Assembly: GCF_013114545.1 (NCBI RefSeq)
Contig: NZ_VTXI01000010.1
Coordinates: 62,001-126,000, forward strand
Source of the DNA: Vibrio sp. RE86
Lineage (GTDB): Bacteria > Pseudomonadota > Gammaproteobacteria > Enterobacterales > Vibrionaceae
Length of the DNA: 64,000 nucleotides
Direction: 5' to 3'
The position numbers and the translations under genes were made by a program. A model generated the notes under the pieces. It saw only the letters and a list, made by a program, of their open reading frames with translations. It did not search any database and had not been told where the DNA came from. Of the stretch, positions 46,101 through 57,783 are shown one piece after another. Within the stretch, counting starts at the first letter, position 1; every line of letters starts with the position of its first letter.

Positions 46101-48077
46101 GACGATCGTGCTGAGGTCTTTAATACGCTCACTAAACAGAATTTTGTTGTTAACAAAGAATTGAAGCTATTGAAGTCCACAGGGGAGCCTTTTACCGCTC
46201 TAGTGAGTTACTACAAGCTCGTCGTTGAAGGAAAGCCTGCTACCCTGTTTTGGGCGTTCGACATTTCAGAGATGAAGTCTTTGAATGATCAACTTGAGCT
46301 TGAAAAAGATAGGGCAGATGCTGCCAGCCAAGCCAAATCAGAATTCCTAGCTAACATGAGTCACGAGATACGTACACCGATGAATGCGATTATTGGTTTG
46401 TCTCACCTTGCTATTGGCGAGATAGCCAATCCGATAGCTAAGAACTATGTCGAAAAGGTGCATCGTTCTGCTCAGTCTCTACTCAATATCATCAACGATA
46501 TTCTCGACTTCTCAAAGATTGAAGCGGGCCAGCTTGGATTAGAGTCGATTCCTTTTGATATGTCTGAGACATTAGCTGAAGTGATTGAACTGATGCAGGT
46601 AAAGGCCGATGAGAAGGCTTTGGAACTCAAAGTGGTGTTAGATTCTGGCCTGAGTACGCCCGTTGTCGGAGATTCGCTGAGACTGTTTCAAATAGTGCTT
46701 AATTTGGTCGGTAATGCGGTGAAATTTACACCTCAAGGTTATGTCGAGTTAAAGGCTAAATTGATCTCCCAATCTGACTCTGAAATGTCAGTTTTAATTG
46801 CTGTGACTGATTCAGGGATCGGAATCTCAAAACAAAACATTGACGCTTTGTTTGAAGCGTTCAGCCAAGCCGATAGCACCACGACGCGCAAGTTTGGAGG
46901 AACTGGGTTGGGGTTGAATATCAGCCAGAAGCTTGTATCCGCGATGGGAGGTCACATTACCGTCACCAGCGAGTTAGAGCGCGGAAGCTGTTTTTCGTTT
47001 GAATTAACGCTGCCCAGATCAAGCGCGCAAGAGGTTAAGGCACTTAAAGCGCAAAGTGCACCGCGAGAAGAGCAGGTGATGTTTGCAGGCGAGAAGGTTC
47101 TACTGGTTGAAGATAATGAGCTCAACCAAGACTTGGCATTGGCGTTACTTTCCAAGCTTAATCTTAACGCAGATATCGCTAATGATGGCCTCGAAGCATT
47201 GGAGCAAGTAAAAGCACATCAATATGCGCTTATTCTAATGGATCTACAGATGCCTAATCTGGATGGATTTGAGGCAACAAAACAGATCAGGACGAGCGGC
47301 AATGAAACACCAATTATTGCGATGTCAGCCAATGTATTCTCGGAAGTCAAACAAAAGACATTTGAAGCGGGTATGAATGGGTTCATTGAAAAACCGATAC
47401 TGTTCGAGCAGTTTGTTATCAAGTTATCTGAGTTTATTGAGCCGCAACGTGAACCGCCAAGCGCTTTGCTTAGCGGTAGCAATAAAATGGAAGGTGCAGA
47501 GCAGATTCCTGAGGTAAATCAGTCGCTGGCAGTCTTTTCACAAACGTCGTTAGATCTGTTTACTCAGGGAGACATTCATTTACAGCAAAAATTGTTGAGT
47601 AAATTTACCCACCAAGCTCCAGCACTCTTTACAGAGGCCCTTCAACAGCACGAAGAAAATGACTTTGCATCATTAGAAAGAACTCTTCACACCTTAAAAG
47701 GTATTTCTGGTTCTATCGGTGGTGAGCAGTTAGCAAACGTGATGAAGAAATTGGAACAACAAGCAAAAGAGCTGATCGTTCAAAGATCAGAGCTTGAAGA
47801 TGCGCAGGTGCATTTGAATGACCTGATTGCTCATGTTAAGCCACTCTTAAACGAAGAAGAGACTAATTCGTCACCTAGCGGAGGTTCAATCCTTCAATCA
47901 GACTGGGAGAGTATCAAGGTTAAGATTGAATCGTTTGATGGAGAAGCAATTAAGGTGGTGAATGACCTTAACTCTAATCAACCCTATATCGGTATGTTGA
48001 ACAATGTGGCGCTTGCTTTAGAAAAATATGACTTTGAACTTGCGTTAGAGGAGCTTGAAAAGGTCGAAAAGGAATAA
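43182..48077 (+). CDS. BvgS/EvgS-like hybrid sensor kinase with several periplasmic solute-binding-like domains
   Basis: A 1631-residue membrane hybrid kinase. After a signal peptide come two substrate-binding-protein-like modules (about 30-265 and 266-495), a region of about 130 residues I cannot assign (about 500-625), and a third module (about 635-870; RLRVGVDPNAMPYEAINDKGEYVGIVEDY). A membrane helix (about 880-902) leads to a PAS domain (about 915-1035), HisKA (NMSHEIRTPMNAIIGLSHLA near 1056), HATPase (to about 1275; GGTGLGLNISQK), a receiver (VLLVEDNELNQDLAL near 1304, Asp in ILMDLQMPNLDG) and Hpt (LERTLHTLKGISGSIGG near 1500). It probably senses small molecules and passes phosphate to the HD-GYP regulator whose gene overlaps its start by 8 bases. 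Confidence 0.94.
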   Translation: MSSAFIRVFFGVFVWVWLALPGAVGAADLSDLSTRTQQWAEQNPTITYVVFRNHYPYSFINDSGEVDGVVRSFTDDFTERYGIDVQFKIVTSYAQAKQALKDKQADVFPFQHAMPNSGSEWFVTQPYFPYQAALIIPENNFLSHAVRGDRPKKVAYIEQSMQLPQNGFQKKVAEGYPYPTVIDALRALEKGYVDAIWSEPVSTLELAQQSGIEDLTTLYFLSVWEQLQASMLIERSKPELLELHNHQFDHLSSEWRNDVRSVWLGESPFRPKLKGVFGFGNPPYMYPDSPSVGLEHGIIQLLVNRMGYQLGDVVTLPPTAANKALKADDSFSFVSSISDVEDNRRFLTKPIIDIEFVPVTLSGRNLNIDSQTDLKLGALLYDETSPSKRALEELITKIDVAEVVDVNTLETAFSQLRTLDIDVLLIEHRVLEWFLSNTGYIESSQLKLHTEHAIKSPIRAEFKTEQLRDDFNAALDSVRSNGNEMDGLIERYIEQDLTKTLTKAEIVAQVMAYFIVNDRTDDIESVLELFDSQTSFKQIHFDSDTAGETQLTWLLDKSIGRKTLSDKSRYASVTKSAYYETKGGRTYVGEVNFHFDVRDLVEKHTYFPSVEQFAIFGPNARRYVEELYTNKNLTGEILNLSNSERQWIKQQPRLRVGVDPNAMPYEAINDKGEYVGIVEDYLDLIREKTGLSITAVSVESWEETIKLADHGTVELISAAIENETLGENYRVARGLFSSRLAVASKRDVRSLVLENATGWKIGILKNGANTPDITRRHPNVDWVQINSTKEGLIQVEDGDLDGMIDTVHVVNYLINSAGYSDIRIVGRLTESVTPSLHVIKTEPLLLSILNKAIYSISAEEHQQIASKWTTPRNIETIDYKLVYLISGFSLLIMVLIFVWNRQLKRQVAIANQATEQLVQARNELYDILNTSPIAASVVIDDRVEYVNDTARLLFVLQDEDMSSFDVTRIYVSLDDRAEVFNTLTKQNFVVNKELKLLKSTGEPFTALVSYYKLVVEGKPATLFWAFDISEMKSLNDQLELEKDRADAASQAKSEFLANMSHEIRTPMNAIIGLSHLAIGEIANPIAKNYVEKVHRSAQSLLNIINDILDFSKIEAGQLGLESIPFDMSETLAEVIELMQVKADEKALELKVVLDSGLSTPVVGDSLRLFQIVLNLVGNAVKFTPQGYVELKAKLISQSDSEMSVLIAVTDSGIGISKQNIDALFEAFSQADSTTTRKFGGTGLGLNISQKLVSAMGGHITVTSELERGSCFSFELTLPRSSAQEVKALKAQSAPREEQVMFAGEKVLLVEDNELNQDLALALLSKLNLNADIANDGLEALEQVKAHQYALILMDLQMPNLDGFEATKQIRTSGNETPIIAMSANVFSEVKQKTFEAGMNGFIEKPILFEQFVIKLSEFIEPQREPPSALLSGSNKMEGAEQIPEVNQSLAVFSQTSLDLFTQGDIHLQQKLLSKFTHQAPALFTEALQQHEENDFASLERTLHTLKGISGSIGGEQLANVMKKLEQQAKELIVQRSELEDAQVHLNDLIAHVKPLLNEEETNSSPSGGSILQSDWESIKVKIESFDGEAIKVVNDLNSNQPYIGMLNNVALALEKYDFELALEELEKVEKE

Positions 48078-48188
48078 GGTCTAGGAGCCTTTATAACTAG
48101 GAAGCGGTATCGGCAGGTTTGTTTAAATGAGGGGGGGGCCTAGTTATCTGCGTGTACGGGCTAAGTCTATCCAAATCACAAGAGGTAA

Positions 48189-48901
48189 TTAGCACACTAT
48201 CTGAGTTTCATCGATACGAACAGACATTGGGCAAATCTCAATCACCCCGCTGAGCTCGTACAGTCTTCTAAGCAACTTCTCATTTATTTTTGTTCCCGCT
48301 TCCAACAAGCATCCGCCGGTTTTTGCTCGAATACTGTCGATAATGATCATGTTCTCCCTGAGTTCAGAGAGTTTCGTGATCTGCTCAACATGCGATGACA
48401 CTTCTTTGATACGAGGAGCATTGCTCTCTACTGGTGTTTCTTGAGAGGGTAAGTGAACCTCCGTATCAACCTTTCGGTAAAGATGTTCTTGATAGAGTTG
48501 TTTGGGTTCTAAAATAGCATTTTTTATCTGAACCTTAGTGTTTTGAACCGTGACGGGTTTCACCAGAAAAGCGTCAACTTCTAACGTCATACATGCAGCA
48601 ATCGTAGCGGTATCAGACAGGGTCGTGACGGCTATGATACTGGTCAATTTCGTAGTTTGGGTTAGACCTTCTCGTATCTGTTTTATGAGCTCTAAGCCAT
48701 TGACCATAGGCATGTTGATGTCAGTAATGACCAAATCAATTGAGTGATGGTTTAGCTTCTCGATGGCTTCAAGCCCATCTTTCGCACATAGGATATTTTC
48801 AAACCCAGCTCTGACCAACATGTTCAGTAGAGCTTTACGGGAAAATTGGTGGTCTTCAACGACCAAAATTGTATATTTACTTGGGGAAAATTGAGTCATA
48901 G

Positions 48902-48905
<4 letters not shown>
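48189..48905 (-). CDS. Response regulator with a C-terminal domain resembling HD-GYP N-terminal regions
   Basis: A 238-residue protein. Residues about 10-130 form a receiver (YTILVVEDHQFSRKALLNML; phosphoacceptor Asp in LVITDINMPMVNG near residue 58; Lys in AFLVKPV). A linker follows, then a C-terminal unit of about 60 residues, IIIDSIRAKTGGCLLEAGTKINEKLLRRLYELSGVIEI, similar by eye to the domain often found in front of HD-GYP modules (pattern G-xLL-xAGTxLxxxxLxxL). No DNA-binding domain is seen. Its ATG overlaps the TGA of the hybrid kinase gene before it (ATGA), so the two are coupled. It is likely the output partner of that kinase. Confidence 0.88.
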
Positions 48906-52183
<3,278 letters not shown>

Positions 52184-52458
52184 ATCACGCCAACCTTATT
52201 GGATTCCATTTCAATGAAGTTGATTTTTATTATGTGTTCTATTTCATAAGATAGTAGAAGGTGCGAGGTTGAGCAATTTAGTCATTAGGACTTTTTACTT
52301 AAGTTAGAGCATTAATCCTATATTGATCCGTAAAAGGAGTGAGAGTTAACTTCACGCTAACAAAGTAAGTAATAGGTCAGAGTGTTTTGGGTGGCGTGAA
52401 ATGGTAAATCGTACAGTAAGAGGAAATCTATTCTAGTCGCAAATAATTTGGAGTGAAT

Positions 52459-53157
52459 ATGAATAAACGAACTCTTTTGATTGGATTTTTCTCTTTGTTC
52501 GCGGTTTTTGTTACCAATGCAAACCAACAACCAAGCAGTAGGGCTGAGCTAACACATGAAACAACTTATGATGCCATCATGAATGCTGCGGAAGCGGGAT
52601 CGGCGCATGCGCAAGTCAAGCTCGGTCTGATGTATGAGCAGGGGGAACACGTTGAGAAAAGCTTTGATGAAGCCGAAATGTGGTTTCGTTTAGCTGCAAA
52701 TCAGGATCACCCTCAAGGCGAATATAATCTTGCTTTGTTCTATATTGATGGAGTCAGTGTTCAGCAAGACGCGTCTATCGCCTTGTATTGGCTAGAGAGA
52801 GCGGCAAATCGTGGTTACATGCCAGCGATTTTGCATTTGGCTAATTATCAGCAGGTAAACTCGTTGTTAGATGAAGATGAGCCCAATTGGATAAGAGTGG
52901 CAGCTGAGCGAGGAGATCCTCTTTCTCAACTGGACCTAGCAAAACATCATTTAAAAATGAGTATGTCGGTGACAGACATTGCTCAAGCGGAATTTTGGCT
53001 AACGAATGCAGCAGAGCATGGCCTATTAGAAGCTCAATTATTGCTCGTCGAATTGTACACTTTAGCTAAATATCAACTTGTTGATGAAGAAAAAGCGAAT
53101 TTTTGGAAGCACGTCGCGATGCATACCGAATTGGAACGCTATCCTGAGAATAACTAG
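52459..53157 (+). CDS. Periplasmic Sel1-repeat protein
   Basis: A 232-residue protein with a signal peptide (MNKRTLLIGFFSLFAVFVTNA) and four or five Sel1-like repeats (AHAQVKLGLMYEQGEHVEKSFDEAEMWFRLAANQDHPQGEYNLALFYIDGVSVQQDASIALYWLERAANRGYMPAILHLA), which build a helical solenoid for protein binding. I set the start at ATG 52459, six bases after TTGGAG (52448-52453); an in-frame GTG at 52453 overlaps that site. It lies 23 bases before the MscS gene and is probably co-transcribed with it, so it may act on the channel's large periplasmic domain (inference). Confidence 0.88.
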   Translation: MNKRTLLIGFFSLFAVFVTNANQQPSSRAELTHETTYDAIMNAAEAGSAHAQVKLGLMYEQGEHVEKSFDEAEMWFRLAANQDHPQGEYNLALFYIDGVSVQQDASIALYWLERAANRGYMPAILHLANYQQVNSLLDEDEPNWIRVAAERGDPLSQLDLAKHHLKMSMSVTDIAQAEFWLTNAAEHGLLEAQLLLVELYTLAKYQLVDEEKANFWKHVAMHTELERYPENN

Positions 53158-53180
53158 ATATGGAAGTCAGAGGTGAGTAA

Positions 53181-54791
53181 ATGAGTAGATTACCTAACGT
53201 GATGAAGGCACTGTTTCTTTTTGCCTTTATCTCGTTCTCTATTGTGGCGAATGCAAAAACATTGGTTGAGATTCAGAGTGGCCTAAACTCAAATTTCACC
53301 GAGCTAGCGCAAGCCCATGAAAGTGAACAAGCATTTTTAGAAGATGTTTTAAGAAGAAAGAACGAACGCTTTCGTGAGCTGTTAACTGAAAAGCTTCAAG
53401 ATGGTTCATTATCGGAAGGTGCGGATGCGTTATTGCTAGAGCAGATAGAATTATTGCGCGGTTTGCTGTCGATGAGTGAAACCGCCATCGATAAACTGGC
53501 GAAAGAATCCCGCTCAGCAAGCGCAGAAGATAAATTACATCTCGACCTTAAAGTGCAGCGTCGAATTGCGATTATGGACACCTATTACGGACAGCTTGAA
53601 GCAACACTTCAACAAGCAGAGCAGCGAGCTATTGATGTTTCATCCGTCCGTGATGAGTTCAAAACTGCGCTGAAAACGCGAGTTGAGTTTCTCTCCAACG
53701 CGATCTTATATGTGGATACTCAAAAGCGAGAAACAGAAGCACGTTTGGGTTACGTGAGTGAAGCTGAGAAAGCGACCTTAACTCAAGAAGTGATTCGTTA
53801 CAGCGAACGTATCGCGATGATGGTGGTGAGCTTTGAATCTGGGATTGCTCTCATGGACTCGATGGGGCTTGATGTCACAGACTACAAGCAGATTCTATTG
53901 ACGATTACGGGTGATATCAACGCGGACGTTCTTGATATCGGCGTTGCTTACGGCCTTCTTGAAGAGTGGATGATTTCGTTTAAAGAGTGGGCGTTTGAGA
54001 ATACTCCTTCGATTGTGGTTAAGCTTGCGTTGTTTCTGGCGATTCTTTATCTGACGCGTAAGCTTGCTAGGATTGTATCGACGGCGGTTGGTAAAAGTGT
54101 TAAGCACTCCAAAATGGATTTTAGTGTCTTAATGCAAGAGTTCTTTGTTTCGATTGCCTCTAAAGCCGTCATCTTTGTAGGCCTACTAGTGGCATTGTCT
54201 CAGGTTGGTATTGAACTTGGACCGCTATTGACTGGTTTCGGTGTTGCGGGTGTTATCATCGGTTTCGCATTGCAAGATACGTTATCTAACTTCGCTTCTG
54301 GTTTGATGATCTTGATTTATCGTCCATACGATGTTGGCGACATGGTTAAGGTTGCAGGCATCCAAGGCACAGTAAAAAACATGAGCTTAGTGTCTACCAC
54401 GGTACAAACCATTGATAACCAGAGATTAATCATTCCAAATAATAAAATTTGGGGAGATGTGATCAACAATATTACCGTCGAGACCGTGCGTCGTGTCGAT
54501 ATGGTGTTTGGAATTGGCTACGCTGATGATATCGATAAAGCGAAAACCGTGTTTATGGATATCCTGACGGCTGATGAACGTGTGCTTAAATCACCAGAGC
54601 CTATGGTTAAGCTCCATACGTTAAATGAATCATCAGTCGACTTTGTTGTCCGCCCGTGGGTTAAAACGGATGATTACTGGGATGTCTATTGGGATGTGAC
54701 AGAACGAGTGAAAAAACGTCTTGATGAAGAAGGAATCACCATTCCTTTCCCACAACGAGATGTGCATATTTACAATCATTCGGAAGATTAA
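53181..54791 (+). CDS. MscS-family mechanosensitive channel with periplasmic coiled-coil domain
   Basis: A 536-residue channel. A signal peptide (ALFLFAFISFSIVANA) is followed by about 240 residues of predicted helical, partly coiled-coil periplasmic domain. Membrane helices lie at about 277-300, 318-345 and 350-380, and the pore helix with the classic MscS pattern GFGVAGVIIGFALQDTLSNFASGLMILIYRPYDVGDMV at about 350-390. The beta domain (VKVAGIQGTVKNMSLVSTTVQTIDNQRLIIPNNKI) and the alpha-beta cytoplasmic cage complete it. It resembles the larger YbdG/MscK class only in having an added N-terminal domain. It opens under membrane tension in hypo-osmotic shock. Confidence 0.93.
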   Translation: MSRLPNVMKALFLFAFISFSIVANAKTLVEIQSGLNSNFTELAQAHESEQAFLEDVLRRKNERFRELLTEKLQDGSLSEGADALLLEQIELLRGLLSMSETAIDKLAKESRSASAEDKLHLDLKVQRRIAIMDTYYGQLEATLQQAEQRAIDVSSVRDEFKTALKTRVEFLSNAILYVDTQKRETEARLGYVSEAEKATLTQEVIRYSERIAMMVVSFESGIALMDSMGLDVTDYKQILLTITGDINADVLDIGVAYGLLEEWMISFKEWAFENTPSIVVKLALFLAILYLTRKLARIVSTAVGKSVKHSKMDFSVLMQEFFVSIASKAVIFVGLLVALSQVGIELGPLLTGFGVAGVIIGFALQDTLSNFASGLMILIYRPYDVGDMVKVAGIQGTVKNMSLVSTTVQTIDNQRLIIPNNKIWGDVINNITVETVRRVDMVFGIGYADDIDKAKTVFMDILTADERVLKSPEPMVKLHTLNESSVDFVVRPWVKTDDYWDVYWDVTERVKKRLDEEGITIPFPQRDVHIYNHSED

Positions 54792-54796
54792 TCATA

Positions 54797-54827
54797 AAAA
54801 AGCCCAAGTGTTTAACTTGGGCTTTTT
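54797..54827. terminator. Bidirectional rho-independent terminator
   Basis: AAAAAGCCCAAGT pairs perfectly with ACTTGGGCTTTTT (13 bp, 5-base loop) with T-runs in both directions, between the convergent mscS-like and DUF3010 genes. Confidence 0.93.
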
Positions 54828-54829
54828 CG

Positions 54830-55258
54830 TTAACCTCGCATCATTGCGCAAGCATAAGCGGTTGTGAATGCTTGCTCTTGATATTGCTTTAACCCGGTCT
54901 CTTTGAAACCAATTGCTAGTGGGTTTTTCTTCAGGCTCTCTTTGATTTGAGTTGGTGAAACAACTTCTACGTTCAAACTTTCAATCAGTTGAATCGCCGC
55001 TTCTAACTTAAAGCCAACAGCGCCGCCTGCGAACTTACCTTTAGTTTGGCGTTGACGAATAACCACTTTTTCAATCTTGTAATCTTCAACTAGTTTTGCA
55101 AAAGAGAATTGAAATTTTCTCACCTCTTGGGTGTCATTCGCGTTAGCAATTGAGATCTTTGCTACACGGCAATCTGGAAGGTGAACGACACTATCTTCAT
55201 GTGAAAGAAGACAGATAACTGCATCGTTGCCTTTAAGTTCTACACCACAAATTTTCAT
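54830..55258 (-). CDS. DUF3010-family protein
   Basis: A 142-residue cytoplasmic protein of the DUF3010 family, common in Vibrio and Shewanella. It opens MKICGVELKGNDAVICLLS and contains IEKVVIRQRQTKGKFAGGAVGFKLEAAIQL, the family's most conserved stretch. The fold looks like the RNase H/actin-type RuvC-like fold by its beta-strand opening, which is a guess; no function is established. It is a single gene. Confidence 0.9.
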   Translation of the reverse strand: MKICGVELKGNDAVICLLSHEDSVVHLPDCRVAKISIANANDTQEVRKFQFSFAKLVEDYKIEKVVIRQRQTKGKFAGGAVGFKLEAAIQLIESLNVEVVSPTQIKESLKKNPLAIGFKETGLKQYQEQAFTTAYACAMMRG

Positions 55259-55565
55259 AATTGTACCTAGTTTAAGTTTTGTCGGTCATTATACTCAGTC
55301 GCTAGCCGTTGGCGACCGATTGTTTACAACTCTCGAGAATAATTAGTGTTTATGGAGAGGTAAGCCTTTGCCTCTTCTGGCAATGGTTGAACTATATTTA
55401 CCTATGGTAATAAACAAAACAGCTCTAAGTTCTTTGTCTATCAAAGCTTTGTATATTGAGCTCAGAATTGGCATCAAAAATGCTCAATATTTGATAACTA
55501 GTTTGATCGAACTAGCTTGAACGAGAATGTATCAGCGCAGTGGCTTTTTAGGGAAGAGAAGTGTT
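55259..55565. other. Intergenic region between DUF3010 and the DUF6279 lipoprotein
   Basis: No gene is supported here. Two inverted repeats are visible: ATATTGAGC with GCTCAATAT (55453-55461 and 55482-55490) and CTAGTT-TGATCG-AACTAG (55498-55515). They may be control sites for the lipoprotein gene. Promoters for both divergent genes must lie here, but I see no clear -10/-35 pair. Confidence 0.4.
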
Positions 55566-56396
55566 GTGAAAAAACTAGGAACTTTGCTCATTATTTGTAG
55601 TGCGTTAGTAGGGTGTAGCTCTAAGTTCGTGTACAACAATATGGACTGGCTTCTAATTGAATATCTTGAGGATTACGTCGAGCTCAATGACGCTCAAGAA
55701 GAGGTTGTGGAGCAAAAAATTGCGTTGTTGAGTGAGTGGCATCGGAGCGAGGAGATACCTAACTATATCGATCATCTAGATGAACTCATGCAAATCAACC
55801 CGAATACGCTTACTTTAGAGCAGCTGGAAGAACAACAAGCAAAATTCCAACAGCACTCAGAGCGTTTGGTGGCGAGAATAGCCCCGGAATTGTATGAGAT
55901 AGCTCAAGAGTTATCTGATGAACAAGTAGAAGAGTTGATGGACAACATTCGTGTTCGCCACACCAAGTATAAGAACAAATATCAGCCTTTGACCGAGACT
56001 GAAACACGACATGTGTACCAAGAAAGGATAGAAGACAACTTAGATACTTGGCTTGGAGAAGTTAACGCATCACAAAAGCGATTGATAGAGCAATGGACTC
56101 AAGAAATGTATGTGACTTCGGGTGATTGGGTTAACTATCAGACCAATATGCGTATTGAAGTGAACACACTACTCAATGATAGACATGATTTAATTCGGTT
56201 TAAGCCTGAATTTGACAACTTGATGTTTAATCCAAGAAGCCTTTACACCAACCAACTTGAGAACAAGCTTAATCACAATAGAAATGTTGCGAATAACTAC
56301 TTAATCAAAATCATCAACTCGATGACTGAGGAGCAAACCGAGCACTATCGAGCGGAGTTGCAAGATTGGAAAGAGCTTGCGATTGCTGTCCAGTAA
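55566..56396 (+). CDS. DUF6279-family lipoprotein
   Basis: A lipoprotein of about 276 residues with lipobox LVGC (MKKLGTLLIICSALVGCSS). The mature protein is almost fully helical and acidic (WLLIEYLEDYVELNDAQEEVVEQKIALLSEWHRSEEIPNYIDHLDELM; NSMTEEQTEHYRAELQDWKELA), matching DUF6279, an outer- or inner-membrane-anchored helical family of unknown role. GTG 55566 gives a textbook short lipoprotein signal; an in-frame ATG at 55527 would add 13 residues and is also possible. It is followed 77 bases later by the TauE/SafE gene. Confidence 0.85.
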   Translation: MKKLGTLLIICSALVGCSSKFVYNNMDWLLIEYLEDYVELNDAQEEVVEQKIALLSEWHRSEEIPNYIDHLDELMQINPNTLTLEQLEEQQAKFQQHSERLVARIAPELYEIAQELSDEQVEELMDNIRVRHTKYKNKYQPLTETETRHVYQERIEDNLDTWLGEVNASQKRLIEQWTQEMYVTSGDWVNYQTNMRIEVNTLLNDRHDLIRFKPEFDNLMFNPRSLYTNQLENKLNHNRNVANNYLIKIINSMTEEQTEHYRAELQDWKELAIAVQ

Positions 56397-56473
56397 TTTG
56401 AACCCTGTCTATTTTATCTGATTGATACACACGTTAGAGTAAAAAGAACGTTTATTAATCGTTTTGGTGAAAA

Positions 56474-57238
56474 ATGGAATGGATTCTGTTGTTTGCAGCG
56501 GGTGTGCTCGGTGGTGTTTTAAATAGTATTGCTGGGGGAGGGAGCTTCATTACCTTTCCTGCTTTGATTTTTGTTGGCGTCCCACCTGTTATCGCGAATG
56601 CAACTAATACGTTTGCTTCATGTGCTGGTTACATGAGTGGTGCTTACGGATTTCGCAATGAAATATCTGAGCTCAAGTCTTCAATCAAATCGACCATCTT
56701 CTACAGCCTTATCGGCGGCGCTATTGGTGCATATCTACTGCTAAACGTATCAGAAACTCAGTTTTTGGTTGCGATTCCTTGGCTATTGTTTTTTGCCACT
56801 CTGTTATTCTTATTTGGAGCAAAAATCAGTGCCAAATTAACCGCCATATCCGAAGGAACTTCGAGACGAACAACGTTCGCGACGATCTCGGTGACGTTAC
56901 TGCTTGTCTTTGTATCAGCGTACGGCGGGTTCTTTAATGCAGGATTAGGCGTCATCGTTCTTAGCTACTTGGTTGTTGCTGGCTATACAGATATAAATCA
57001 AATGAATGGGGTTAAACTTCTCATTTCATCTTGTGTGTCAATCATTGCGATTTTCATTTTCGTCCTTGATGGAGCCATTGATTGGTATCGAGGAATCGCC
57101 GTTATGCTTGGCTCTCTAGCTGGCGGATACATCGCAGCACGTGTTTCACGCCAGGTTGAGCAAAGGTACGTAAAAGGTTTTGTCGCTCTCTCTAGTCTAT
57201 TCATGACTCTCTACTTCTTTGTTGATGTTTATGCTTGA
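56474..57238 (+). CDS. TauE/SafE-family (TSUP) membrane permease
   Basis: A 254-residue protein with about eight membrane helices and the two half-motifs of the sulfite/sulfoacetate exporter family: LGGVLNSIAGGGSFITFPALIFVGVPPVIANATNT at residues 11-45 and GGFFNAGLGVIVLSYLVVAGYTDINQMNGVK near residue 155. It moves anions such as sulfite or organosulfonates across the inner membrane; the substrate is not given by context. It is a single gene. Confidence 0.93.
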   Translation: MEWILLFAAGVLGGVLNSIAGGGSFITFPALIFVGVPPVIANATNTFASCAGYMSGAYGFRNEISELKSSIKSTIFYSLIGGAIGAYLLLNVSETQFLVAIPWLLFFATLLFLFGAKISAKLTAISEGTSRRTTFATISVTLLLVFVSAYGGFFNAGLGVIVLSYLVVAGYTDINQMNGVKLLISSCVSIIAIFIFVLDGAIDWYRGIAVMLGSLAGGYIAARVSRQVEQRYVKGFVALSSLFMTLYFFVDVYA

Positions 57239-57392
57239 TTTGTGTGTTTTTTAGTCATGCATAAATCACAGTTGTATCTATTTTGAGAGGGATTTAGCTT
57301 AATTTAGAACTTTGACAGGCATAATGAAATGGTCATAAACAAATGTGGTTTGGATGGGGTTTATGACTCGATTCAATGTGTTAGGAGGAGTT

Positions 57393-57584
57393 ATGAATAG
57401 AAAACTAGGCAGAGTGATGTCAAGTAGCCGTATGATTACCTTCATTGCATTCTTAGCAGCGACGTTTGCATGGATTTTGGAGATGCCAGCACTGTTTACC
57501 GTCTCTCTAATCGCACTTGTTGCTAGTGCGTTGTTGTTTCTAAACGATCGTTTCAACTCTAACAACGGCAAAAGACCTACATAG
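57393..57584 (+). CDS. Small membrane protein, 63 residues
   Basis: A short frame with a strong AGGAGG ribosome-binding site just before ATG 57393. The product has a basic start (MNRKLGRVMSSSR), two hydrophobic stretches (MITFIAFLAATFAWIL and LFTVSLIALVASALLFL) and a polar tail. It should be a two-helix inner-membrane protein. An in-frame start at 57345 lacks a ribosome-binding site. I do not recognise the family. Confidence 0.7.
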   Translation: MNRKLGRVMSSSRMITFIAFLAATFAWILEMPALFTVSLIALVASALLFLNDRFNSNNGKRPT

Positions 57585-57783
57585 TGAATAACGGCGTTGT
57601 GTCACCGATCAGAGTTTGCGGCTTCTCTAGATGTTCTGGAGAGGCCTTGTTGTCTCGTTTCCCTCCAGGTGCTTCTAAAAGGTGCATGAGCCAGCCTCGC
57701 ATGGTGTGCCTCGCCATAATAGTTTGCTGATAACATAGCTCATTTAATATACCCTCATGAAATAACATATTTCTTATATTCAT
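57577..57783 (-). other. Possible small minus-strand gene or structured element
   Basis: The minus strand has a 68-codon open frame here whose lower part looks protein-like (RGWLMHLLEAPGGKRDNK) and is less A+T-rich than its surroundings. The plus strand can fold GGCTTCTC with GAGAGGCC at 57632-57658. It overlaps the 3' end of the preceding plus-strand gene by 8 bases and has no clear ribosome-binding site. I cannot decide between a gene, a gene remnant and a non-coding element. Confidence 0.3.

Noticed and set aside
48093..48147. Inverted repeat ATAACTAGG/CCTAGTTAT with a run of eight G between the facing kinase operons
   Set aside because: The loop is 37 bases with no T-run, and the G-run is intergenic between 3' ends, so phase variation of a gene is not expected.
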